From Brasenia schreberi (lineage: Eukaryota > Streptophyta > Magnoliopsida > Nymphaeales > Cabombaceae), in contig JAYKKT010000074.1 in NCBI GenBank assembly GCA_036023115.1, positions 8,144,501 to 8,208,500 of the forward strand: a stretch of 64,000 bases of DNA, read 5' to 3'. A program made the translations under genes and the position numbers. Numbering within the stretch: position 1 is the stretch's first letter; every line of letters begins with the position of its first letter. Positions 28,697-40,010 of this stretch are shown piece by piece. A model generated the notes under the pieces. It worked only from the letters and a program-made list of their open reading frames with translations. It was not told the DNA's origin and searched no databases.

Positions 28697-30992
28697 CTAC
28701 AGCAACAACACGGTCGGTCTGGCGAATCTCCATGCTACTGGAAGAAGAATGAACAATATCGAGATTATAGCCACGCGGAACGCCGCCAACCGGGGTTTCC
28801 TCACAGCCCTTTGAATCATCAGCTTCTTATAGACAAAGCTTGATTTTGTCCCTTCGTCTTTGGCAGAAATCCTACCATTGGATATGGCAACAGATGGTTC
28901 AGGCAAGTCAGGGATGCAGAAACTCTCTTCCTTCAGTTTCTTCGTCGATAAGGTAGGAGTCAGTTCCTGATGAGCAAAGCCAATCTGAAAGATCGATGTG
29001 TTGTCGAATACATCGTCTCTGACAACTCCCCTGATCTCCAGAACTGATTTAGCATAGAACAACTCAACTTCAATGACCAGCAATATATCATATGACGTAC
29101 AACCAGACTTCGTAAAACTTATCCATATGACAAAATACGTAAGTGAAGAAGGATCGTAATTCAAACGAACCAGAACTTAACATAAGAAGTATGTAAGGAT
29201 AAAAGGTTTAACGTTTGTACCATCATTTAGGAGATTCTCGATCTTCACAGAGCGAAGCCGGGTTGTCTTTAAATTTGACCTTGAACGCTTTGCACAGCGA
29301 TGAAGAATAGGTTCTTTTATGGTCTGTGCTGCAGAGTTCCTCACTTGATCTGTTATTTCTTTGTTGAAGATGCAATTAACAAACGACTCCTGTAAGCAAA
29401 TGAAAGAAATAAGAGGGCATGAGAAACCAGACTTGGGAGAGACTTCAAATGATAATTTCGTTAGGTATGAACCTCTTCCTCATGATGAAGGCCATCAAGT
29501 GAGTTGTTGATACCAGATTGCAAGCAAATCCTTCTCGGAGCAGTGCCTTGAAATGGAAGAGCTTGAATTGTCCTATTTGTTAGTTCTCGTGGTCGTATTT
29601 GAATACCTGTGTCATTTTCAACTTTAACATCTGCAGCAAATATCTGAAGACCAGGAGATATTCCAAAATGGATATCACTGCCATCAAAAGGTTCATCCTC
29701 CGCTTTAACTGAGGATTCAATGTAATGCTGGTCGATGTCATCTGGGTACAAGAACACATTATCTATGTTGGCTCCATACTCAACGTCAAAAGGAGAGTGG
29801 ATATCAAATGACCGACAAGCTGCAAGCTTCTTCAAACATAAATCATCCATGGATTCGAAGACTGGCTCGTTAAATAAGCTGGAGACATCGAGAGTGTCAT
29901 CAAGCACATACGCTGGTCCATCAGATGTACTGGAAGCAGCCAGCTCTTGATCAACCTGCATAAAAGATCAAGGTAATGGTAAAAGGTTCCCCTTTAAGCT
30001 TCTTTATGTGGATTGAAACGGATCATGATTTCAGCATATATATCTAAGGTTGGAAGAGATTTTTTTCATTTAATTTCCTTGTTTAACAAAAATTCTTCAG
30101 AGTAAATTTGATAATTCTCAAAGCCTGAAAAACTTGAAAATAAGCAACGAACCATGCAATTACTGTCGCTTGCTCCATTTGTTAGAGGGGAATCGGATGT
30201 TTCCAGGGTATCGCCCAGGATCTGCAAAATATCAATTTGATCAAACTGGCTCTCTTCCATGGTTGCAATCACTTGTTGATCGACCTCCTGCTTCTCTAAC
30301 TCAGACATCCCCGCCGCAGGAGTATCTGATGAATCCTCGACCATATCATCATCAATAGCAGAATTGATTAGGGTAGAAGGTTCACTTGGCTCCACCGGGC
30401 GACAATCAGAGTTAACACCATTTTCCTCGGCCTTTCTGAAAAGACGGCAAAGAACAAAGGCATCCTGCAAAGTGTTGCGAAGTTACCAAATTGCATAAAA
30501 AGAATGAAAATATGCAGCAACCGCATTGACATTAAACGTCCCCAGAAGATTTCAGAACCGTGATTAAATCACTAAAGACTGCAGAAACAAATTTGGACTT
30601 GAGGGAAAGTGGATGGAGGATTTCAGGCCGGAACTCAACACTACATCATGTTAAGGATTTCCATCATCTCTAATAACAGGATCAATCATAAATGAATCCC
30701 TTCACGTTCATTTGATAACACCATGGAAGTTACAATCTAAAATTTAACCAAGGATCACAAACATAGAACCTGCTTCAACTCGGCATACTAAACAAAACTG
30801 CACGACTCATAAGATGGTGCAAATTGAAAATTTCAAGACAAATGCATAAAACCAATGAAGAAGAAATAACACAACAAACCGCTAAATAACGTTATGAAGC
30901 ATGAAAAGGAAGGAAGGACAAAACTAGAAACCGTGCTTCAATTTAGAAATAAAAAAATTTGCTCTGATTCTACAGAAAAAAGACTTTGACGA

Positions 30993-31058
<66 letters not shown>

Positions 31059-31925
31059 AGACTCCTAGACATGACATTGCAAGGCTTGAAAGCATGTCTC
31101 GTCTTATCACATTTTAGACTGAATAAATCAACTAAACTGTACTCAAACACATGAAAAGTACTCGATCATTTACAAATGTCGATGAATATAAAAGACACCA
31201 CTGCAAATATAGGCCCCAAACTTAGAAGATCAAAACCCAAAAGCCGACCACCCAATTAGGAATTCAACAATCACCTCCCCCGAACTGTTTCGAAAGAAAA
31301 CCAACACTATAAAAGCACAACGAGAAATTCAACCATCAAAAACCCAATTCATCACTTTAGTGACTATTTTCGTCGACAATAGCGAACCTGCAAACCGCTC
31401 AATTCTTCGCATTTCTCGGCGCGATACTCGTGCATCACCCAATTGGTCCGCTTCCCGGCAGGCGCCCGCCCTCGGTAGAAAACGAGCGTCCTCTTCGTCC
31501 CGATGAGCCTCAACTCCGGCTTCCGCGTCTTGATCTTCCTATCTTTCCCGGTGGCCTTCCAGTAGCCCGCCTCCGTCGCACGGTTCGACCTTTTCCCATT
31601 CGGGTATTTGCGATCGCGCGCGCAGAAGAAGAACCATTCCGGATCGTCCGATCGGATCAGCGACTTCTCTACAACACCCATCAACCCGAAAACACTTCAA
31701 AACCAAACAAAACCAAAATTGAGAACCTTAATTCCAAAACATGGCGGGTAAATGGTTACCCGGCAAGTCCCAAGGCTCCCATCTGCATACGTCGATCTCC
31801 GGGATGACCTGCACCCCATCTTTCCGGCCGTTGATCTTGCCCTTTAGGTAGTGATTCACGAGTTCCTCGTCCGTCGGATGGAAGCGGAACCCCAACGGCA
31901 GATTTCCCACGGAGAGCTCCCTCAT
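28697..31925 (-). CDS. NAC transcription factor with C-terminal membrane anchor (NTL type), 6 exons
   Basis: Exons in coding order are 31760-31925, 31388-31668, 30153-30464, 29473-29955, 29221-29389 and 28697-29043, giving 585 aa. The exon 5/6 junction (GATG|GTACAA to TCAG|TT) is the only one that keeps frame but is less sure than the others. The NAC domain spans about residues 9-165 with [47 protein letters not shown] and NWVMHEYR. A long acidic regulatory region follows. Near the C-terminus a single hydrophobic helix ([19 protein letters not shown]) is preceded by basic residues. Family knowledge: NTM1-like NACs are held at a membrane and cut free under stress to enter the nucleus; the domain sequence recalls the NTL6/NTL9 group. 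The ATG chosen starts the conserved [13 protein letters not shown]. Upstream in-frame codons run through a (CT)n leader and are not used. Confidence 0.92.
30997..31055. repeat. (AG)n microsatellite in NAC intron 2
   Basis: About 59 bp of AG between the second and third NAC exons. It reads as (CT)n on the coding strand. Confidence 0.95.
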
Positions 31926-31955
31926 TTTCCTTTCTGGAGCGATTAGATACAAAGA

Positions 31956-31958
<3 letters not shown>

Positions 31959-32008
<50 letters not shown>
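31959..32008 (-). repeat. (CT)n tract in the NAC 5' leader
   Basis: About 50 bp of GA on the plus strand, which is (CT)n in the transcript, ending about 33 bp before the start codon. Pyrimidine dinucleotide tracts in leaders are common in plants and can influence promoter or leader activity. A role here is inference. Confidence 0.85.
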
Positions 32009-32012
<4 letters not shown>

Positions 32013-32741
32013 GCGATGGCACTCAACGTCTGAGCTGAAATAGATGACGACCAAGAAGAAGAAGCGATGGCACTCAATGTTTGAGCTGAGAGAGACGACG
32101 ACAAAGGAGAAGCAGCAGAAAGCGATCGCACTCAACGTCAGAGAGGGGAGAGAGTTAATAGAAATAGAAAGAAACGCGTCTACGTCTGAGACGACGAAAC
32201 GCGTTGGTGAACCATCTTGCGCACTTCGTCCTTTTATATGCCGGAACTGCCCCTTAATTAACGGGTGTTTCCTCTTATATTGTTCATATGAAGAGATGGT
32301 TTTATCATAATTTAAGTATTGATTTTGACGGCAACGGATTTTTCGAAGCTGATCTCTGAGGTGGACCAATGCGTGATCGCCATGATGGATTTTTAGCGTG
32401 TCTCACAGTAATTGTCATGGTCCCACAGATGTTGACGTGGCGCTCCGGGTGCCTTCTATGAAGCTGCCTGCTAAAAGGCAGGTAGGAATTAAAATTTGGA
32501 TTCCGGAAATTTTCCTATTGTGATAGGAACCGTCGTTGCTCCGACCCGATTTTCCACTCATCACCCGACGGAAAGTGGGCAATCCGTCAACCTGTTAAAC
32601 CGGATCCCGGTGGGTCCGGATGGGTCCATTCTAGAACATTTTGAAAACTTTTTTCTTTTCTGGTACAAGGGAGGGCCTAGGTCCAGGAAATTACGACCCA
32701 AGACCTAGATCCAAATTATATGTGTGCTCGTGGTAGACCTA

Positions 32742-32855
<114 letters not shown>

Positions 32856-33410
32856 GGAATATATGAAAGACTTAGGACAAGGTGCGATTCATGTGAAATA
32901 CAAATGCACATTACTCCCAAAAACTTCTTGAGTCTGCTACTAGAGAGAGCAACAGCACTATAACGTCCCTTCATCGAGCTAACACTTTAGACTTTCGGCG
33001 TTTTCCTCATAGTTCATCATGAACAAAGCCAGGATGATGAGATATCTGGTTTTTCCTGGATATGCCAGGAATATACGGGATCATCCTAATCCCACAGACA
33101 ATCCTTAAATGGATGTGAAGGGAATGCATGAAGCACATGCTGTCTGAAAATTAACAACCACTAAAATCCAATGACTCTTTTGCTTTAAAGCTTTTCCCTT
33201 TACAAATTCAGCAAGTATCTTGGTCACTAAGGTATCTAGCGAATACAGTAGTATTATTCATGATACTATTTGATAAACTTTTATAACAAACGCTTGATAT
33301 TGCAGTCTCAGTTGGAACCTCTTATACACATGGTGCGGTGTTTGGGGTGGATGCCAGTGACGGATCTACAATCTCTTTTAGGGTGGGGCAAATAACCCCT
33401 TGAATGGTTT

Positions 33411-33580
33411 CAGGTGAGACGAACTATGTCGTATAGCTCATGGATCTTACCATGGGATATGTATACTTTAAGTTCACTTTTAAAATTTCAGGTGAGACGA
33501 ACTGTGTCGTATAGCTCATGGATCTTACCATGGGATATGTATACTTTAAGTTCATTTTCAAAATTTCAAGTGAGGCGAAC
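33411..33580. repeat. Tandem duplication, 78-bp unit
   Basis: The unit 'CAGGTGAGACGAACT.TGTC' begins at 33411 and 33489 and is almost identical over 78 bp. A third, diverged start ('CAAGTGAGGCGAACTT') lies at 33567. The surrounding 'GACGGATCTAC' and 'GGTGGGGC.AA' words recur at 34.17, 40.99, 46.0, 51.3 and 63.1 kb, which marks an old dispersed repeat. Confidence 0.85.
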
Positions 33581-34629
33581 TTCCCCGCCTTGGCTCAATG
33601 TAGATCAGCCACTGGCTCATGTCAACCTCAACCTTATGCTGAGTATTCAATTGCCTCCCAAGTATGCAACAACCAAAGGAATCGATCCCTCGACTGCTGG
33701 TCCGTCAGCCCGTCAGCACAATCTCCTAAGGGGAAAAGGAAAAGAAATGGAGAAACAATTCTCTTGCTGTGCTTCCGAAAAGATGGAGCTTTCCTTTGAC
33801 TGCAATGGTGTTACACTGCGCTAATTATCGGTTGCACGGATGAAGCAAACCAAGTTTGAACTTTATCCCATATTTACTATCGATTTCAACTTCAATCGCA
33901 ATCGTTGGTTAATCCTCAAAGTGATTTAAAGAGGTTCTTTTTCTTGAAAGAGCTCATTAACATAAATAAAATAGCTTATGAGCACCATGAATAAAGAAAA
34001 TTGAACATCATAATCCTAATGCTACCATCTTCCATTTGATAACTAGTCACCCACAAACAGTATGGGATGACTCAATCTTGTTAAGTGGTGTCCTCTCCTT
34101 GTTTCATCCATTAGCTGCGGTAGTAGATATAGAAATTGCTGTACAGTAGGGCAAGTAGCCCGCCGGATTGTTTAAGGTGGGGCGAACTACATATTATAAC
34201 CACGGATCCAAAACCGACAGCTATAGTTTTTCCGTTGATATTTGAATTATGATCAGGGCAGACTCCCCATCACAGCTACATGTACATCTGCCGCTAACCG
34301 GCTGCAAGGAATAATGCAACTGAAGGAAAAGCATTATGATCAAGTTGTGTATCTTTAGCTGATAAAATTGATCTAAACAAATGTGTTTTCAAGAAACCAT
34401 ATGAACAAATTTTAAGGACAAGCTTAGCTTGCATCTAACACTTAAAAGCGAGCCAAGAGGGTTTCAGGACAAGGACTCTGAAAAGGAGAGACATTGGCTA
34501 CTTTTCTTCTTAGCTGTGCATGTGCCCACAAGAACAAAAAAACTAAATACCTTCGTCCCTAAGATACTCTGGGTAGGGTAAGCTCAAAATTTTGGGTACG
34601 AGAAACTCGAGCATGCCCAATGAACTAAT

Positions 34630-34755
34630 TCTTCTTCTTTTTTATTTTTATTTTTGTTAAGGACAGGCTGAAGCCTACCACGTGCGCACATGCACCCCAG
34701 AGAGTCGAACTCTCCACCAGCAACAGCAGCTTTCTGGATGCAATGCCCACTAATT
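34630..34755 (-). mobile_element. tRNA-derived SINE-like fragment
   Basis: On the minus strand 'GGAGAGTTCGACTCTCTGGG' is a good B-box/T-arm-like palindrome. It is followed by 'GGTAGGCTTCAGCCTGTCC' and a T/A-rich tail. The A box is not clear. It may be related to the fragment at 63.63 kb, which has the same 'GAGTTCGACTC' core and a similar 'AGGCTT.GGCCT' downstream part. Confidence 0.45.
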
Positions 34756-36459
34756 CTTTTGATCACATTGATGTAGTTTTCGAGGAAAGAATTAAGACAG
34801 TTTTAGTAAATGGCTCAGGCTAGCATTTCATGAAAAGGAATGTAAGATGGTGACATGTAGGCAAAATTTCATAAAAGGGGTTTTTCATTGGAAAACCCAT
34901 TTTGGGAGCACCCGAAATCTGAAAAATATATAAGGAATTGTGTGTCAAAATAGTGCCTCATCCATAAAAATTCCTAAACGACTAAAAAAATAAAAATAAA
35001 GATGGATGAATTAGAATAAATAAAAGACTATTCATAATAAAATTATTATAAATAAATTAAGAGAAGTATCAATAAATAACAAAATAAGAGAAAATTATTT
35101 AAGATGATTTAAACACACATAAAAACGATAAAAAAGCGTTGACAAAAAGGTTTGTGAGAGTAAGATGTGAAAATGTTTAAAGTGAAAGAGAAATACCATA
35201 AAAATGTTGAAAGAAAACAATAAATCATAATTTAACTTATGTTGAGTTAAATATTAGCATGAAAACAAATCCACGTAGACGACCACATATGTCAAAAAAT
35301 TCAAGAATTTGTAGCCAACCCATCTAGAATGAGAAAGAATTAGTTGTACCTAGAAAAAGAAAAGTCCCGCTCCACTGTCTACATCAAATAACTAACTCCA
35401 GCTATTAAACAACGGCAAGGATCTTTTAATCAGTACTTGCAATCACTTTCATTTGGGTAAAAGCATGCCTAATTCGAATAGAACAGAGACTGTGAGCATG
35501 ACTCACAGCAAAATGGGTGCGAAGAATCACGACGGGGGTGGGAGTTTACCAGCTCGCGCTTCTCATTTGCTTGGTGTGATTCAATCCCGTAGTAATCGAT
35601 TGGCAATCACAATTACCCCGAAAATTTTCAAAATCACAAGGCAAAACGAACGTTCCTGATCATGCACCATGGTTAAGGGGAACCACGCAGTCAAGATTTA
35701 CTCTAATCCAACACCGCATTGACAATAATCCGCAGCTGTTTATCGAAGTAGACGATCAACTAACATCTTCCAACACACAAAAAACACCACGTCAGATGCA
35801 GTTGGCCATCAATTGTAACTAAGGACCTATGTGATTCCTGAGGGAAAGTGGAGTTCGGGATTCCGTACCATGTGAAATCCGATCCTTGCATGAAGAACAG
35901 AATAAGACGTTTTAACTGGTGAAATGATATCCTTTTACACCATCATGCACAATCACACTCATTGCAACTGTCCACAATTAGCCTGAACCCACCTGCTTTA
36001 AAACAAAGGACCACTTTATATTCAAGATAGAAATGATCGAACACAGCAACAGACTTCTATAAATCATCATGATCTCTGATCTTTCTCCTTTGACAAACAT
36101 TTCTACTCCTAGAGTAACTCCCTCTAAGACAATCGAATTATCAGAACCATCCAATCTTTCTCTTGCAATGTATGTTTATGTGCTTGCAATTTCTAGCCAT
36201 TCTGAATCCATATACTATGTTCTATATGGTATTAACATTGCAATCAATAAAAGACAACTCATCAAAGCACAAGGTTCGGATGATAATTCAAAGTTTCAAA
36301 CTTGTGTGAATGTCAAAGATGAGATCTCGTTCGTGCTTGCACAATAGAGATCACGTAGATCACGTAACAACCAAAGTCTCAGATCAACATACCATAATCA
36401 TGAATTATATCCCTTGAGTGTGACCAAAAGCGGATTGCAAAAATAAAAGAATTCATGTT

Positions 36460-37310
36460 TGAGCAAAATAACAACAACAACAGCTAAGCCTTTTCCCATA
36501 CTAGACGGGAACGGCTACATGGATTCTTTGCTTCCACAGATCCCTATCGTGTGCCATGTTAGCAGTTAACTCACAATAAGCTAGATCATTCTTTATTGTT
36601 TCTTTCCAACACTTTTGTGGTCGTCCTCTAGCTCTTTTAATACTTTCCAAATTTAGTTTTTCATAACTTCTTACACGTTCTTCTTTTGATCTTCTTTCTA
36701 TATGTCCAAACCATCTTAAACAATATTCTTTCATTTTATCCTCTATTGGTGTCACTCCTAATTTGTTTCTAATAACCTCATTATGTATACGGTCTTTTCT
36801 TGTATGACCACTCATCCATCTCAACATCTTCATTTCTGTCACATACATCTTTTGTACATATTGATGATTAACTGCCCAACACTCAGAACCATAAAACATG
36901 GCAGGCCTAATTGCCATGTTTCTAATAACCTCATTATGTATACGGTCTTTTCTTGTATGACCACTCATCCATCTCAACATCATCATTTCTGTCACATACA
37001 TCTTTTGTACATGTTGATGATTAACTGCCCAACACTCAGAACCATAAAACATGGCAGGCCTAATTGCTGCTCTATAATATTTACCTTTTAACTTTAATGG
37101 TATCTTCTTATCACAAAGAATACCTGATGCTCCTCTCCATTTTAACCAACCAACATTAATTCTATGCGTAACATCTCCATCATCTCCATCAATTCTTCCG
37201 TCACTCAGAAAAATTGACCCTAGGTATTTAAAACTTTCCTTTTGGGGGATGCAATGTGTGCCAATTTTAATTTCTATGTCCCCTGAGGTAACCGAATGAG
37301 CAAAATAACA
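36460..37310 (-). mobile_element. 5'-truncated RTE LINE with target-site duplication
   Basis: The minus strand encodes the RTE C-terminal region as one open frame (about 36501-37290; 'FYGSECWAVN', 'MLRWMSGHTRKDRIHNEVIR', 'RGRPQKCWKETIKNDL'). The tail is GGCTTAGC followed by a (TTG)n run. Both ends are flanked by TGAGCAAAATAACA (36460-36473 and 37297-37310), a 14-bp target duplication. The element therefore inserted already truncated. Inside, a 153-bp segment is tandemly repeated in frame (36765-36917 and 36918-37070). The reading frame is still open over about 260 codons, which suggests fairly recent insertion. Confidence 0.85.
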
Positions 37311-39314
37311 AAAACGTGAATTCCAGGAACTTGAAACATGAAACACATTTTCAAGAACTTTCTACGTATTTAAAGTGCTAAAGGTAAATACTGAGTAGCA
37401 GCACAGTCCAACATCAATATGATATGTATAACCCAATGTTTTGTGCATGCATGTCAACCAAAAACAGCATATACGTAACATTTACAACTGGTGACAGATG
37501 GTTAAATGAATCATTGCATCGTAGAAATATTGATGACCATAATATCCGGATACCCTTATACCCTCATAAATGGAAACAAAAGAAGATGCTATCAAAGATT
37601 AAAAATGAAGTTCAACAGTTGTACACAGCATGGCACAACAAGCGCACGTCCCTTTAATTGTAAGGATGGAAAACATGAATTAAGAACCCCACATGTGACG
37701 ATAAAGGGAAAACTGGCAGTTTCAACAGACAAATCTGAAAACATGAGATTCCATGCTGCAACGTGCTAACTCAAGAATATTTTTTTTAAAAGGAAGATAC
37801 ACAGAAATTGCAGAAGCCATAGAAATATCAAAAAGATAGAAAAAAGTTTGGATCAAGAGGCTGCAAATGCATGAGCAAGTAAAAACCACTTATGCAAGTA
37901 TCATACCATGTCATATGATGTACTTATCAACATAAGGTGTGAAATGTGTTGATACTATAAGTGAAAACGATACAGTACATTACTTTATCTTAAAATTATG
38001 ATGAATAAATAAATAAAAAATTACTTTGAAACGTTATTATTACTTTTTACAAAATGAGTTTCCTCACTCTCACACACACACAAAGTATAATATACTAGAA
38101 GACCTCTCTTCCCTCCCATTTCTTCTCTCCCTCTCACATCGAAAGTATAAAAATGAGAATCCAGATTAAGCAAATTTGACCAGTCATTAAAAAGCCAAAA
38201 AGAATATCTTTCGAGAAACTTTCAAAAAAAAGATATTTCTGATACTATACATTATATATCATGTCTTTGAGCCTTTTGATATGAGATATGCCACTTACAA
38301 CACGTAATGAAACAATACCATATTAAATCATACAAACAATGCAGTGATAATGAAGGAATGAGCAGAGACAAATGCAAATAAAGAAAAGATTTACGAAATC
38401 TGCCAGACCATGGAAAACAAAATCCCCCCCATACACACACACGTATATATAATTGATTTTGTACTTCAACTGTGGAGAGTGAAACTACAATCGGCATGGA
38501 ACAAAAGACCATAACAACATGGGATATGACGAAACTGCAATGCAAGAAACATGAAACCCCCACAATGCAGCAAAAATAACGGCACTCCGATAGACAAGAA
38601 ATAGTATAAGAAAAACAAAGACGAAGAAGAAAGTAGTGACACAACTCAGACATGTTCACAACCAAAGACCAAAACCAAGGGTTTCCAGGATCAGGAACCA
38701 AGTTTCTCCCTCACCGTTATGATATACCTTGAGTATTACGAGCATTTAACTCCAAAATATTTAAGATTATGTTTTCTTGTCTCTTACGAAACTCTTTGAG
38801 ATATTCCTTACCCTCTTCAATAAATACCAAATCAACACATCTAGCATCTCTCAAAATGGCCAAACCAGACTAATCGTGTCACTTTGCGTTCTATAGTAAC
38901 CACAACAATTTATTGCCCATAGTTCTGAAGAAATTAATTGAAAACTATTGCATACAATGGAACAGATACTTCCTTCACACATCCATCAACCAAAAGCAGC
39001 AAAATGACGTGCCATGTGGTGGAAACGCAAAGATAGGAAATGCAACATAAAACTACACTTGAAACAGAGAACGTACAAAAATTCATAAAGATTACATCTA
39101 GCATAAACACTACTTCCAAACCAGGGAAAACGAGAGACAAATCTAAAACTGATACAAATTATAGGAGCATTATAGTGCCTGAACTGTAGCAACGAAAAAA
39201 ACGTTCCCAAAATTCCATTAGAATATCAGATACCTTCAAAACAAAAAGGCATCATCCCCTTTTGAGAAAGGAACAAACTCAGAACCAGTCCAAGAAACAA
39301 AAGTACCCGAAGGC
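37311..39314. other. Region without a recognised gene
   Basis: AT-rich intergenic DNA between the LINE copy and the 3' end of RPS17. Frames at 37424-37769 (+) and 38252-38701 (-) show no family resemblance. The part nearest 39314 is probably the RPS17 3' untranslated region. Confidence 0.5.
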
Positions 39315-39740
39315 CTAGTTCCTGCGGCCCTGGAACCCGCCAGGCTTGGTATAGTTGGGGCCAGAAGCGGGAGCGTCGGCCTGCTTCACGACACCGGGCA
39401 GATCGGCCATGCCAAGGGCGGCGAGCATGTCAATGGTCTCTTTGTCAACCTCGATGACGTCGGTCTTGATCTCGGACTCGTCGGGCACGAAATCCATGCG
39501 ACGCTCGCGCTCTTCCTCCTGGAGCTTCAAAGAGATTCCACGGACCGGCCCCCGCTGGATCCGCTTCATCAGATGCGTCGAGAAGCCAGCGATCTTGTTC
39601 CGGAGGCGCTTCGACGGGATGATCGCCACTTCTTCAAGAATCTTCTTGTTCGTGTGGAAATCGAGCGTCATCCTCGAGTAGTAGCGCTCGATTACCAGCC
39701 TCGACGATTTCTTCACCGTCTTCGTCCTCACGCGCCCCAT
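39315..39740 (-). CDS. RPS17: 40S ribosomal protein S17 (eS17)
   Basis: An uninterrupted 141-aa frame, the usual length in plants, begins [14 protein letters not shown] and includes [17 protein letters not shown] and [20 protein letters not shown]. It ends GGFQGRRN. The start is the ATG of the conserved MGRVRTK; the seven codons before it in frame are leader. Family knowledge: eS17 is a structural component of the small ribosomal subunit in the cytosol. Just before the ATG the coding strand reads 'TGTGTGCAG|GTTTCGGAAGG', which looks like an intron acceptor, so a leader intron is possible. The GC content is much higher than the flanks. No damage is seen, so the gene is likely functional. Confidence 0.97.
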   Translation of the reverse strand: MGRVRTKTVKKSSRLVIERYYSRMTLDFHTNKKILEEVAIIPSKRLRNKIAGFSTHLMKRIQRGPVRGISLKLQEEERERRMDFVPDESEIKTDVIEVDKETIDMLAALGMADLPGVVKQADAPASGPNYTKPGGFQGRRN

Positions 39741-39788
39741 CCTTCCGAAACCTGCACACACAGAGATTGGCTGGACGGTGAGTGGCGA

Positions 39789-39797
39789 TTAGGGTTT
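39789..39797 (-). promoter_or_regulatory. Telo-box upstream of RPS17
   Basis: AAACCCTAA on the coding strand, 49 bp upstream of the RPS17 start codon. Telo-boxes are a well-known element of plant ribosomal protein gene promoters and leaders, where they support expression in dividing cells. The role here is by family analogy. Confidence 0.75.
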
Positions 39798-39889
39798 TAC
39801 ATGGAAATCGGGCGAGTGGATCGAGACGGGGCGGACCTTTTACTCGAACCAACACCCCTTTGGATATCCGAAGTTCTGAAGTATCCCTT

Positions 39890-40010
39890 ATACTAATACC
39901 CTACCTGGCTAAGGTGTCGATTCACAAGTTGATGGTCATGAGTTCAATACCCAGAGGTGCATCCGTAATTAAGATCTGGATCACTTACCGCAAGATGGGG
40001 AAAGAACGAG
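39890..40010 (+). mobile_element. tRNA-derived SINE-like fragment (family S1) beside RPS17
   Basis: 'CTACCTGGCTAAGGTGTCGA' and 'GGTCATGAGTTCAATACCC' give A-box-like and B-box-like words with the spacing seen in the copies at 9.78 and 48.20 kb. It lies about 100 bp beyond the RPS17 telo-box, so it sits in or next to the promoter. Boundaries are approximate. Confidence 0.5.

Noticed and set aside
29735..30358. Plus-strand frames inside the NAC gene
   Set aside because: They are shadows of minus-strand exons with no family content of their own.
36069..36347. 92-codon plus-strand frame as a gene
   Set aside because: No recognisable domain, promoter or splice context, and the composition is that of AT-rich intergenic DNA.
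39355..39896. 108- and 107-codon plus-strand frames
   Set aside because: They are antisense to RPS17, and the high GC content keeps the other frames open.
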